From CANHEE01 sp043777755 (lineage in GTDB: Bacteria; Bacteroidota; Bacteroidia; Chitinophagales; Saprospiraceae): 24,349 nt of DNA. The notes beneath the pieces were generated by a model. That model did not search any database, was not told where the DNA came from, and saw only the letters and a program-made list of their open reading frames with translations. The position numbers and the translations under genes were made by a program. Positions 5,846 to 12,727 of the stretch are shown here, one piece after another. Where the stretch lies: contig JAYWHK010000185.1 of assembly GCA_043777755.1 (NCBI GenBank), forward strand, positions 1 to 24,349, in the 5' to 3' direction. The stretch's first letter is position 1; every line of letters starts with the position of its first letter.

Positions 5846-7500
5846 GTATGTTTCATTTTCAAATATTGTTCAAATTCCGTCAAACCTTTTGTATTAAAGC
5901 ACATATCTTTTGTCAAACCACCTTTTCTTGCAGCGAAAACACCGTAGCGAATGTGCTGTATGCCTTCTCGGCTGTGCGCATCTGGATTAATCGAAATCAT
6001 TACGCCTTTTTCCATTGTATATGGAATCCACGTCCAATCCAAATCCAAACGGTAGGGATTCGCATTAAGTTCGATGATGACATTGTTGGCAGCGCAAGCG
6101 TCAATGATTTTTTTATGGTCAATCGGATAACCTTCACGACTCAATAAAAGACGACCCGTTGGGTGTCCGAGCATCGTCGTGTATTGATTTTCAATGGCTT
6201 TTATCAGTCTTTCGTTGGCTTTCGTTTTGTCCATTTTAAGTTGAGAGTGAACAGAAGCAATGACCATATCAAACTTTGCCAATATTTCTTCGCTATAATC
6301 CAAACGCCCATCGTACAAAATATCACATTCTATGCTTTTAAAAACTTTAAAACCTTTTTGTGTTGCATTGTAAGCGTCAATTTCATCCATTTGCCGCAAA
6401 ACACGCTCAGGCTTTAAGCCTTGCGCATAAAATGCAGCTTGCGAGTGATCGCTGATAACCAAATATTCATAACCTAATTTTTTAGTAAAATCAGCCATTT
6501 CTGTCAAACTGTGAATTCCATCGCTATAAGTCGTATGCGTATGTATAACACCCTTAATATCAGTGACTTGCACCAAATTATTGTTGGCTAAATTTTCAAT
6601 ATTCTCGTAAATATCTTCACGCAATTCTGGCTCAATGTATGGCAAATTGGCTTTTTCAAAAACTTCTTTTTCGTTTTCTAAACCTTTGAAATCCGTAGCG
6701 GCAGCTTTTTGTAAAAAACGCTCAATAAAACCTCGGCTACTCGTATGACGGAATTGTTTTGAGCCAAATTCCTTTTTTTCTACCTGATAAATCAAAAAAG
6801 GCAAACCATCTTTGCTTTTTCCAGCAAAAATATGGTCTTGATTTTTTTGAAAAAAATAATTTTCTTCATCAAAAAAAGAAGCGACGTTTTGAGCTGTTGC
6901 GACGATAAATTCTATTTTTTCCAAAACAGGATTCCGCCTTCTGTACTCTCCTGTAAAATCAACAATGGCTTCTGAAAACGATTTTTTTAAGTCTTCAAAA
7001 ATCGCAATTGCTTGATTTTCAACATCTCCAAAACGAAATTTATTTCTTGATAGTGAAAAATATTCTAATTTTCTCTTTAAGTCTTCTTGTGTTTTTTTAC
7101 CAAAACCATGCAACTCTATCAAGCGATTTTCGTTACAAGCATAGTACAATTCACCGATGCTTTCAATTTCTAAATCTTTCCAAATCGCATAGATTTTTTT
7201 AGGACCAAAACCAGGGATTTGAATCATTTCTTGTACGCCAACTGGTGTCATGGCTTTGTATTTTTCTAAGGTTTGCATTACTCCATTATCCAATAGTTCT
7301 CGGATTTTTTCGGCAATGGCTTTTCCAACGCCTTTTATACCTGCGATTTCAGCATCTGACATTTCGGTTAGTGGCGAATCGAGCTTCCGCAATGTGATGT
7401 AAGCATTGGCATAAGATTTGATTTTGAAGCTGTTCTCTTGGTGCAATTCCATGAGGTCAGCGAGGCAGGTAAAATGCTTTGCAATTTCTTTATTGGTCAT
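5842..7500 (-). CDS. polX: PolX-like protein (HhH and PHP domains), polymerase site degenerate
   Basis: This DNA-repair-type protein follows the bacterial PolX layout. An N-terminal polymerase-beta-like 8-kDa region carries helix-hairpin-helix motifs (IKGVGKAIAEKI at about 55-66 and IPGFGPKKI at about 95-103). A palm/finger region follows, then a C-terminal PHP phosphoesterase (from about 315). The PHP metal ligands look complete: HTHTTYSDG, ISDHSQ, IASVHSQ, GHPTGRLL, ELNANPYRLDL and NPDAHS. The polymerase motif, normally GS-x-R-R-G...D-x-D, reads GEYRRRNPVLEKIEFIV here. The two catalytic aspartates appear replaced by glutamates, so exonuclease or phosphoesterase activity is likelier than DNA synthesis. 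I chose the ATG at 7500 (MTNKEIAKHF) over a TTG three codons upstream at 7509. A minus-strand promoter-like TATTTTTG lies at 7530-7537. The gene converges with the haloperoxidase-like gene. Confidence 0.88.
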   Translation of the reverse strand: MTNKEIAKHFTCLADLMELHQENSFKIKSYANAYITLRKLDSPLTEMSDAEIAGIKGVGKAIAEKIRELLDNGVMQTLEKYKAMTPVGVQEMIQIPGFGPKKIYAIWKDLEIESIGELYYACNENRLIELHGFGKKTQEDLKRKLEYFSLSRNKFRFGDVENQAIAIFEDLKKSFSEAIVDFTGEYRRRNPVLEKIEFIVATAQNVASFFDEENYFFQKNQDHIFAGKSKDGLPFLIYQVEKKEFGSKQFRHTSSRGFIERFLQKAAATDFKGLENEKEVFEKANLPYIEPELREDIYENIENLANNNLVQVTDIKGVIHTHTTYSDGIHSLTEMADFTKKLGYEYLVISDHSQAAFYAQGLKPERVLRQMDEIDAYNATQKGFKVFKSIECDILYDGRLDYSEEILAKFDMVIASVHSQLKMDKTKANERLIKAIENQYTTMLGHPTGRLLLSREGYPIDHKKIIDACAANNVIIELNANPYRLDLDWTWIPYTMEKGVMISINPDAHSREGIQHIRYGVFAARKGGLTKDMCFNTKGLTEFEQYLKMKHT

Positions 7501-7529
7501 AAAATACAATGAATTACTTAATTAAAAGC

Positions 7530-7537
7530 CAAAAATA
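7530..7537 (-). promoter_or_regulatory. Possible -7 element for the PolX-like gene
   Basis: On the minus strand the sequence is TATTTTTG, which fits TAnnTTTG and lies 30 bases from the ATG at 7500. A convincing TTTG about 20 bases further upstream is missing, so this is a weak call. Confidence 0.3.
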
Positions 7538-7559
7538 CAAAAAATATCTTTTGTGTGTT

Positions 7560-7588
7560 TTTGAAATGTGAATATTTTATTATGTTTG
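7560..7588 (+). promoter_or_regulatory. Promoter of the class V aminotransferase gene
   Basis: TTTG at 7560-7563 and TATGTTTG at 7581-7588 are separated by 17 bases. The predicted start of transcription is near 7593, only about 15 bases before the ATG at 7608. It is divergent from the PolX-like promoter. Confidence 0.5.
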
Positions 7589-7607
7589 TGCTTAAGTATT
7601 TAAAATT

Positions 7608-8786
7608 ATGAAAATAAGTCAGATTAGAAACGAAACCAAAGGCACAAAAACGAGTGTTCATTTTAACAATGCAGGTGCTGCGTTGATGCCAGATGTTGTG
7701 CTTGAAACGATGAAAGCGCACTTAGATTTGGAGGCTCAGGTTGGTGGTTATGAAGCCGCTGCATTGCGAGAAAAAGAAGCACAAAATTGCTATGAATCTA
7801 TTGCAAAGTATTTGAATTGCGAAGCCAAAAATATTGCGCTCACAACAAGTGCAACTGATGGTTATAGTAGAGCGTTGTCTTCTATTCCGTTTGCTGCGGG
7901 CGATATTATTTTGACGACAGAAAGTGATTATATTTCTAATCATATTGCTTTTTTATCTTTACAAAAACGTTTTAGTATTTTTGTAAGAAGTGTTCCGAAT
8001 GATGAAAGTGGACAGATTGACGTAAAAGAATTTGAAGCGACAATTCGTAAAATCAATCCAAAATTGGTGGCTGTAACACATATTCCGACCAACTCTGGCT
8101 TGATACAACCCGTAGAAGAAATTGGTCAATTGTGTAGAAAATACGATGTACTTTATATGGTAGATATTTGTCAGTCAGTAGGACAACTTCCTCTTAATGT
8201 CCAGGCTATACATTGTGATTTTGCTACTGCAACAGCTCGAAAGTTTTTACGTGGTCCTCGTGGCATGGGTTTTATGTACATTTCAGACAAGGCTTTGAAC
8301 GCTGGTTTTGAGCCAATGTTCTTGGATATGCGTGGTGCTGATTGGGTAACGGAAAAATCTTACCGCATCAAACCAACAGCGATGCGCTACGAGGATTGGG
8401 AGTTTTCTTACTCAAATATCTTGGGAATGGGCGCAGCCGTCGAATATATGTTGGAAATTGATATTGAAAATATCGAAAAACGCAACCAAGAATTGTGTGC
8501 TTATTTGATAGGTAAATTAAAAAATATCAAAGGTTTGAAAGTCGTGGACAATGCTCCAAAATTAAGCAGTATTGTGATTGTGGCTTTTGACAAACACAGC
8601 CCTTCGGAAATCAAAGAGCAATTATTGAAGCAACATATCAATACAAGCATTAGTTCTCGAAGCAGTGCTTTGATAGATTTTACCAAAAAAAACATTATTG
8701 ATGCGCTTCGTATTTCGCCACATTATTACAATACCAATGAGGAAATAGATGTGTTGGTGGCTGCATTAGAAAAATTGACAAAATAA
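7608..8786 (+). CDS. Aminotransferase class V-fold PLP enzyme
   Basis: The 392-residue protein is a fold-type I PLP enzyme of the class V group (cysteine desulfurase, selenocysteine lyase and isopenicillin-N-epimerase relatives). The N-terminal VHFNNAGAALMP (about 17-28) is the usual substrate/PLP segment. TTSATDGYSRAL at 79-90 binds the cofactor phosphate, MVDICQS at 184-190 supplies the Asp (186) and Gln (189) near the ring, and RKFLRGPRGMGF has the Schiff-base lysine at 212. The RKFLRGPRG form is typical of small unassigned class V members. No conserved Cys loop that would mark it as a SufS/IscS desulfurase is evident, so I leave the substrate open. It has its own promoter, and no terminator separates it from the next gene. 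Confidence 0.87.
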   Translation: MKISQIRNETKGTKTSVHFNNAGAALMPDVVLETMKAHLDLEAQVGGYEAAALREKEAQNCYESIAKYLNCEAKNIALTTSATDGYSRALSSIPFAAGDIILTTESDYISNHIAFLSLQKRFSIFVRSVPNDESGQIDVKEFEATIRKINPKLVAVTHIPTNSGLIQPVEEIGQLCRKYDVLYMVDICQSVGQLPLNVQAIHCDFATATARKFLRGPRGMGFMYISDKALNAGFEPMFLDMRGADWVTEKSYRIKPTAMRYEDWEFSYSNILGMGAAVEYMLEIDIENIEKRNQELCAYLIGKLKNIKGLKVVDNAPKLSSIVIVAFDKHSPSEIKEQLLKQHINTSISSRSSALIDFTKKNIIDALRISPHYYNTNEEIDVLVAALEKLTK

Positions 8787-8797
8787 AATTTCGGCAA

Positions 8798-8890
8798 CTA
8801 AGTAGTAATGTCTAAATAAACACGGTTATAAAATTTCGTAATCTACTGATAATCAAGACGCTAATGACTTTCAGACTTACGACTACTTAA
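8798..8890 (-). repeat. Dispersed repeat bounded by TTAAGTAGT/ACTACTTAG, copy B
   Basis: Read on the minus strand, this 93-bp element starts TTAAGTAGTCGTAAGT and contains AGTCTGAAAGTC and AGTAGATTA. It ends ACTACTTAG and so matches copy A at 2495-2575 in inverted orientation. It fills almost the whole gap before the YqgE gene and ends two bases before its ATG at 8893. Confidence 0.6.
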
Positions 8891-8892
8891 AT

Positions 8893-9453
8893 ATGGAGCA
8901 ACATAAAAAAATAGAAAATGGGCTGGTTCTTTTATCCGAGCCATTTAGTCAAGAAGGATTTTTTCAACGTACTTCTATCTTGATTTGCGATGCACACTCA
9001 AAAGGTACGCTGGGTTTTTGTATGAATAAGCCTTTGGATATGCAAGTTTCGGAATTGGTCAAGGATTTTCCTTACTTTGAAAGTGAGGTTTATTGCGGCG
9101 GTCCAGTTGGCAATGATACTTTATATTTTTTGCATAATTTAGGAGATTTACTTGATGGTGCAGAAAAAGTTTGCGACGGTGTATATTGGGGCGGAAATTT
9201 CAAAGAACTCAAGATTTTTATTGAAAATGAAATGATTACGCCTGACCGTATCAAGTTTTTTGTAGGTTATACAGGTTGGAGCAAAGGACAATTGGAAGAA
9301 GAAATGAAACAAGGTTTTTGGCTCACTGCCGATATGGATCCAAACTATCTTTTCAATTCAAAACCTGATTATTTATGGCAAAAAATTATGAAAAATAAAG
9401 GAAACCCTTTTCATGTCATCGCTGATATTCCAGAAACAATGTCTTGGAACTAA
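8893..9453 (+). CDS. YqgE/AlgH family protein
   Basis: The 186-residue protein matches the YqgE/AlgH (UPF0301) family along its length. GLVLLSEPFSQEGFFQRTSIL occurs at the N-terminus, with GTLGFCMNKPLD at about 38-49, VYCGGPVGNDTLYFLH at about 66-81, and RIKFFVGYTGWSKGQLEEEM in the C-terminal half. The family is cytoplasmic and its biochemical role is not established; the AlgH name comes from a link to alginate regulation in Pseudomonas, which does not apply here. A dispersed repeat ends directly before the ATG, so the ribosome-binding region is made of repeat sequence. Another repeat starts at the stop codon. Confidence 0.93.
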   Translation: MEQHKKIENGLVLLSEPFSQEGFFQRTSILICDAHSKGTLGFCMNKPLDMQVSELVKDFPYFESEVYCGGPVGNDTLYFLHNLGDLLDGAEKVCDGVYWGGNFKELKIFIENEMITPDRIKFFVGYTGWSKGQLEEEMKQGFWLTADMDPNYLFNSKPDYLWQKIMKNKGNPFHVIADIPETMSWN

Positions 9454-9536
9454 AACTCATCCTAAATCCTTCCCATGAACGCAGTGCGCCATCAAGCCAA
9501 TGGCATGAAAGGAAAGGAAAGGACTTTTAGAGTTTT
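9452..9536 (-). repeat. Palindromic dispersed repeat (AAGTCC..TCC family), inverted long-loop copy
   Basis: AAAACTC at 9452-9458 and GAGTTTT at 9530-9536 form the outer arms. Read on the minus strand the element contains AAGTCCTTTCC, then CATG...CATG, then GGAAGGATTTAGGATGAG. This is the same order of blocks as the copy at 9593-9624 but with a longer centre. It overlaps the yqgE stop codon (9451-9453). Confidence 0.5.
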
Positions 9537-9592
9537 TCAATTTACAATAGTGGGGAGTAAATATTAAAATAACATTATAAAGCTACGTTTAG

Positions 9593-9624
9593 AAGTCCCT
9601 CCTTTGGAGGGATTTAGGGAGGTT
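9593..9624 (+). repeat. Palindromic dispersed repeat (AAGTCC..TCC family), short copy
   Basis: AAGTCCCTCCTTTGGAGGG followed by ATTTAGGGAGGTT: the CCCTCC/GGAGGG core can fold into a hairpin, and a second GGGAGG follows. This is the cleanest copy in the window and lies 20 bases before the bactofilin ATG. Related sequences are at 4181-4217, 9452-9536 and 19449-19530. Confidence 0.6.
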
Positions 9625-9644
9625 GCAATAAAAAATCAAACATT

Positions 9645-9995
9645 ATGTCACAAGTGAACAACAACACTACAGAAAACGGTCTTACCTGCGTGATTGCAGA
9701 AGGCACAAAAATCGAAGGCAAATTCACCTGCTCTGAAAATGTCCGCTTAGATGGTCAAATCAAAGGGCAAGTCAATATCACTAAAAAATTGGTGATGGGA
9801 ACAAGTAGCTTTATTGATGGGAATATCAATGCGCAAAGCACCGCTGTTCAAGGAAAAATCAAAGGAAATTTGACCATTTTGGAAACTTTACAATTGTTGC
9901 CAAGTGCCAACGTTGAAGGAGACATCGCTTCACAAGCGTTTATTGTGGATGAAGGCGCAGTTTATAACGGTTCGCTTTCTGTCAAGAAAAAATAA
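9645..9995 (+). CDS. Bactofilin family protein
   Basis: The 116-residue protein has the bactofilin pattern: a short polar N-terminus, then a regular series of five- to six-residue beta-helix turns such as GTKIEGKFTCSENVRLDGQ, IKGQVNITKKLVMG, FIDGNINAQSTAVQGKIKG, ANVEGDIASQAFIVDEG and a Lys-rich tail. Bactofilins polymerise without nucleotides into filaments on the inner face of the membrane and organise cell-wall or morphogenesis factors. The length is normal. The next gene follows after 8 bases, so it is probably co-transcribed with DUF3822 and mqnD, although no functional link is known. Confidence 0.9.
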   Translation: MSQVNNNTTENGLTCVIAEGTKIEGKFTCSENVRLDGQIKGQVNITKKLVMGTSSFIDGNINAQSTAVQGKIKGNLTILETLQLLPSANVEGDIASQAFIVDEGAVYNGSLSVKKK

Positions 9996-10003
9996 ATAGT
10001 TTT

Positions 10004-10834
10004 ATGACTTCAGTCACTTACGATTTACTCGACGAAAGTTTTTTTACCAAATCGAGCTATGTTTATCACCTGCACATCGTGTTCGCAGATGATGCGTGTT
10101 CTTATTTGATTTATGACGAAGAACAGCTTTTGGCTTATCGTAGTTATGATTTAGGACAACAAAACAGGGCACTTTTTAGCTGGAAAGATGAGTTGCAAAC
10201 ACTCATGCACCAAGATAAAATGCTGCAATTGGTTTTCAAATCAGTTAAAATTTTTCTTTTACATTCGCAATTTACCTTTGTTCCAAACGAGCTTTTTGAG
10301 GTTCAGAACACGACGAGTTATTTGAGTAAAATTGCACCAAATGTTGAAAGTGATTTGGTAAATGTAGAGTCTTTACTGAATGGAAGTTTGAAAAATATTT
10401 TTTCGTTAAAAATAGACCTTCATCAATTTGCAAAAAAACAATACGAAAATGTATTGTTTAGTCATAGTTTGAGTTTTTTGATAGAAAATTTTAAGAAAGA
10501 TGCAAAAAATGACACAAAACTGTATTTGAATTTTCATCAAAAACAAATTCAAATTGTTTTTTTCAAGGAAGGAAATTTTCACTTTGCGAATAATTTTACG
10601 TTTCAAACATCAGCCGACATTGCATATTATATGATGTTGGTAATCAATCAATTTCAATTGAATCCAGAATTGGTGCAAATCGTTTTGAGTGGTCATATTG
10701 AGAAAAATACGGAGGCGTACAATACAATTATAAAATACGTCCGCAATATTTCTTTTTTGGATTATTCTGTAAAAAAAGCAAAACATAGAATTTTCCAAGA
10801 AGTTCCTAATCACTTGTTTGTCAATATTTTATGA
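10004..10834 (+). CDS. DUF3822 family protein
   Basis: The 276-residue protein matches my memory of DUF3822, a Bacteroidota-restricted family of unknown function. It has an N-terminal region with short beta-strands (FFTKSSYVYHLHIVFADDACSYLIYD). A C-terminal half carries an LYLNFHQKQIQIVFFKEGNFHFANNFTF pair of strands and an ADIAYYMMLVINQFQLNPE helix, a layout reminiscent of the actin/FtsA-type ATPase fold. I cannot confirm nucleotide-binding residues. It has no signal peptide. Its TGA stop overlaps the ATG of mqnD by four bases (10831-10834), so the two are probably translationally coupled. Confidence 0.7.
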   Translation: MTSVTYDLLDESFFTKSSYVYHLHIVFADDACSYLIYDEEQLLAYRSYDLGQQNRALFSWKDELQTLMHQDKMLQLVFKSVKIFLLHSQFTFVPNELFEVQNTTSYLSKIAPNVESDLVNVESLLNGSLKNIFSLKIDLHQFAKKQYENVLFSHSLSFLIENFKKDAKNDTKLYLNFHQKQIQIVFFKEGNFHFANNFTFQTSADIAYYMMLVINQFQLNPELVQIVLSGHIEKNTEAYNTIIKYVRNISFLDYSVKKAKHRIFQEVPNHLFVNIL

Positions 10835-11664
10835 AATTAACCATTGGTTTTTCTCCTTGCCCAAATGATACGTTTATTTTTGATGCGATGATTCACCAAA
10901 AAATAGACACCGAAGGCTTGACTTTTGAGCCTGTGATGGAAGATGTCGAAGCACTGAACCAAAAGGCTTTTCGGGGTCAATTGGACATTACAAAACTCAG
11001 TTATCATGCTTACGCTCATCTAACAGAAACTTATATTTTGTTAAATTCTGGTTCTGCATTGGGGAATAATTGTGGCCCACTTTTGGTTGCTAAAAATACG
11101 CCAAACGATTGGAAATCAAGCATTTCTGAAAAAAAAATCGCTATTCCTGGCAAATACACCACCGCTAATTTTTTATTAAATTTTGCTTTTCCAAACGTAA
11201 AAAATAAAGAAGAAGTCGTTTTTCATGACATTGAAAACGCCGTCTTGAACGAGCGTGTTGATGCTGGCGTGATTATTCACGAAAATCGTTTTACATACCA
11301 AAAACGAGGTTTGGAAAAATGGCTTGATTTGGGCGAATACTGGGAACAAACAACTGGTTTTCCGATTCCATTAGGCGGTATCGTGATGAATCGTAATTTT
11401 GACACTGATTTAATTGAAAAAGTAAATCGAGTGTTGCGCAGAAGTGTCGAATACGCTTTTGCAAATTCTGAGAACGTTATGTCGTTTGTTCGGGCGCACG
11501 CTCAAGAAATGTCCGACGATGTTATGAAACAACACATCGCACTTTACGTTAATGATTATACGATTGATTTGGGTGAAAAAGGTAAAGCTGCCGTTCAACA
11601 TTTGTTTGATTATGCTGTTGAAAAAGGTTTTATCGAAAAACCAAATCAAGAGATTTTTATTTAA
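10831..11664 (+). CDS. mqnD: 1,4-dihydroxy-6-naphthoate synthase
   Basis: MqnD acts in the futalosine route to menaquinone, converting cyclic dehypoxanthine futalosine to 1,4-dihydroxy-6-naphthoate. The 277-residue protein has the family start MKLTIGFSPCPNDTFIFDAM, the substrate-pocket segments LDITKLSYHAY (51-61) and LGNNCGPLLV (77-86), and a DAGVIIHENRFTY block. In that block His150 corresponds to the catalytic base (His145 in Thermus MqnD). TTGFPIPLGGIVMNR follows. The fold is a two-lobed periplasmic-binding-protein type, but the protein is cytoplasmic. The gene overlaps DUF3822 by ATGA. No other mqn gene is in the window. Its presence implies that the organism makes menaquinone by the futalosine pathway rather than the classical Men pathway. 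Confidence 0.93.
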   Translation: MKLTIGFSPCPNDTFIFDAMIHQKIDTEGLTFEPVMEDVEALNQKAFRGQLDITKLSYHAYAHLTETYILLNSGSALGNNCGPLLVAKNTPNDWKSSISEKKIAIPGKYTTANFLLNFAFPNVKNKEEVVFHDIENAVLNERVDAGVIIHENRFTYQKRGLEKWLDLGEYWEQTTGFPIPLGGIVMNRNFDTDLIEKVNRVLRRSVEYAFANSENVMSFVRAHAQEMSDDVMKQHIALYVNDYTIDLGEKGKAAVQHLFDYAVEKGFIEKPNQEIFI

Positions 11665-11670
11665 TACTAT

Positions 11671-11707
11671 AGAAGTAAGTTAAAACACTTACGACTTATT
11701 AACTTAC
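11671..11707 (+). repeat. Short inverted repeat before the DinB-like gene
   Basis: GTAAGTTAA at 11675-11683 pairs with TTAACTTAC at 11699-11707. Within it, ACTTACGACTTATTAA (11687-11702) matches 14 of 16 bases of the end of the repeat before yqgE (8875-8890). The element fills the 50-base gap and ends 7 bases before the ATG. Confidence 0.45.
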
Positions 11708-11714
11708 AACTATT

Positions 11715-12170
11715 ATGAAGCACGCATTAGAAAGCACTCAAAAATCCCGTTTGGCATTTACTTATCTTTGTAAAGATTTGACGATTGAACAATTAAATAA
11801 AATTCCTGAAGGTTTTAACAATAATATTGTATGGAATTTTGGACACGTCATTGTGACACAACAAAGTTTGTGTTATGGCTTGTCAGGCTTGCCATTGAAT
11901 GTCAGCATGGAAATGGTTGAAAAATACCGAAAAGGCTCAAAACCAACTGAATTTATCAGTATGGAAGAGTACAAAAAACTACAAAAACTAAGCGAAAAAC
12001 TACTTGAACAGTTTGAAAAAGACTATGAAGATGGCATTTTTGTGTCTTATAAACCTTATATGACGAGTTTAAATGTAGAATTAGACAGTGTTCAAAAAGC
12101 TATTTCCTTCAATGCTTTCCATGAAGGACTGCATTTTGGAACGATGCTGGCACTGAAAAAACTGGTCTAA
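11715..12170 (+). CDS. DinB-like four-helix-bundle protein
   Basis: The 151-residue protein looks like a DinB/YfiT-superfamily member. An N-terminal helix begins KHALESTQKSRLAFTYLCKDLTIEQLNKIPEGFNNNIVWNFGHVI, whose WNFGHV carries the first metal-ligand histidine of the family. The C-terminal FHEGLHFGTML provides the other two (His residues at about 138 and 142). Members are metal-binding helical bundles, some acting as thiol transferases; the substrate here is unknown. The stop codon lies in a short palindrome (GGTCTAAA/TTTAGACC, 12164-12180). Confidence 0.82.
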   Translation: MKHALESTQKSRLAFTYLCKDLTIEQLNKIPEGFNNNIVWNFGHVIVTQQSLCYGLSGLPLNVSMEMVEKYRKGSKPTEFISMEEYKKLQKLSEKLLEQFEKDYEDGIFVSYKPYMTSLNVELDSVQKAISFNAFHEGLHFGTMLALKKLV

Positions 12171-12433
12171 ATTTTAGACCTAATCCACATTTGCGGTGAA
12201 ATATTTCCTACTAAAAAGGTTAAATATTTTAACATCAAAATATTTTTAACATATAAATATTTTTTATTAAAAAAATATTTTTTCCGAATCAAATTTTTAT
12301 AAATATTGAAAATTAGATTTTTATATATTTTTAAAAATATAATTTTTAATAAAAAAACAACTTTTTCTTTTTAATTTACGTATTAACATTTTTTGGTATA
12401 TGTTTTGTAGTAAAGTTAAGTATTGTAACCAAA

Positions 12434-12466
12434 CTTGCTTTTCTTCGTAAAAAATACATATATTTG
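12434..12466 (+). promoter_or_regulatory. Possible promoter in the gap before the giant HYR gene
   Basis: CTTG at 12434-12437 and TATATTTG at 12459-12466 are separated by 21 bases, giving a one-mismatch -33 and a perfect TAnnTTTG. The predicted start is near 12471. A terminator at 12656-12688 then bounds a transcript of about 215 nucleotides. The upstream part of the gap (12181-12400) is extremely A/T-rich and holds nothing else that I recognise. Confidence 0.35.
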
Positions 12467-12690
12467 TAAGAAAGTAAATTTGTTGAAGTCCTAAACGTTT
12501 TCGTAAAATCCCTTACGAACCATGTTTTTTACAAGTTACTTTTAAATAAAATTCCATAAACATTATACTTACGTAATATGACATTTTTCCCGACTGCCGA
12601 TTCTGGATTGACCACTTGTCAATCTGTTATTATATTGTTGTTATACCACTACGAGAACCTGTAAGGCTTCATGCCTTACAGGTTTTTTGT
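12467..12690 (+). ncRNA. Candidate structured RNA or attenuating leader
   Basis: Between a promoter-like sequence and a strong terminator there is no credible protein, but there are several small hairpins. TTCGTAA/TTACGAA around an AATCCC loop lies at about 12500-12520. GATTGAC/GTCAATC around CACTT lies at about 12606-12625, and the terminator stem follows. It could be a stand-alone small RNA or a long leader whose terminator controls the giant surface-protein gene starting 38 bases further on. It matches no RNA family that I know by sequence. The size would fit 6S RNA, but I cannot show the central-bubble structure. Confidence 0.3.
12656..12688 (+). terminator. Strong rho-independent terminator 40 bases before the HYR gene
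   Basis: AACCTGTAAGGC at 12656-12667 pairs perfectly with GCCTTACAGGTT at 12673-12684 around a TTCAT loop, and the T-run continues to 12688. It lies 486 bases after the DinB-like stop codon but only 40 before the ATG at 12728. It therefore either ends an unannotated transcript or acts as an attenuator. The CCTGTAAGG/CCTTACAGG arm also resembles a common Bacteroidota dispersed repeat. Confidence 0.7.
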
Positions 12691-12727
12691 GTTATAAACT
12701 CAATAAAATTATATAATTTAATTAGTT

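Noticed and set aside
5702..5947. Plus-strand frame over the convergent gene ends
   Set aside because: It passes through three hairpins and is antisense to the end of the PolX-like gene.
12467..12690. Firm assignment of the gap RNA as 6S RNA
   Set aside because: Only the length fits. I could not trace a closed long stem with a central bubble joining the 5' and 3' ends.
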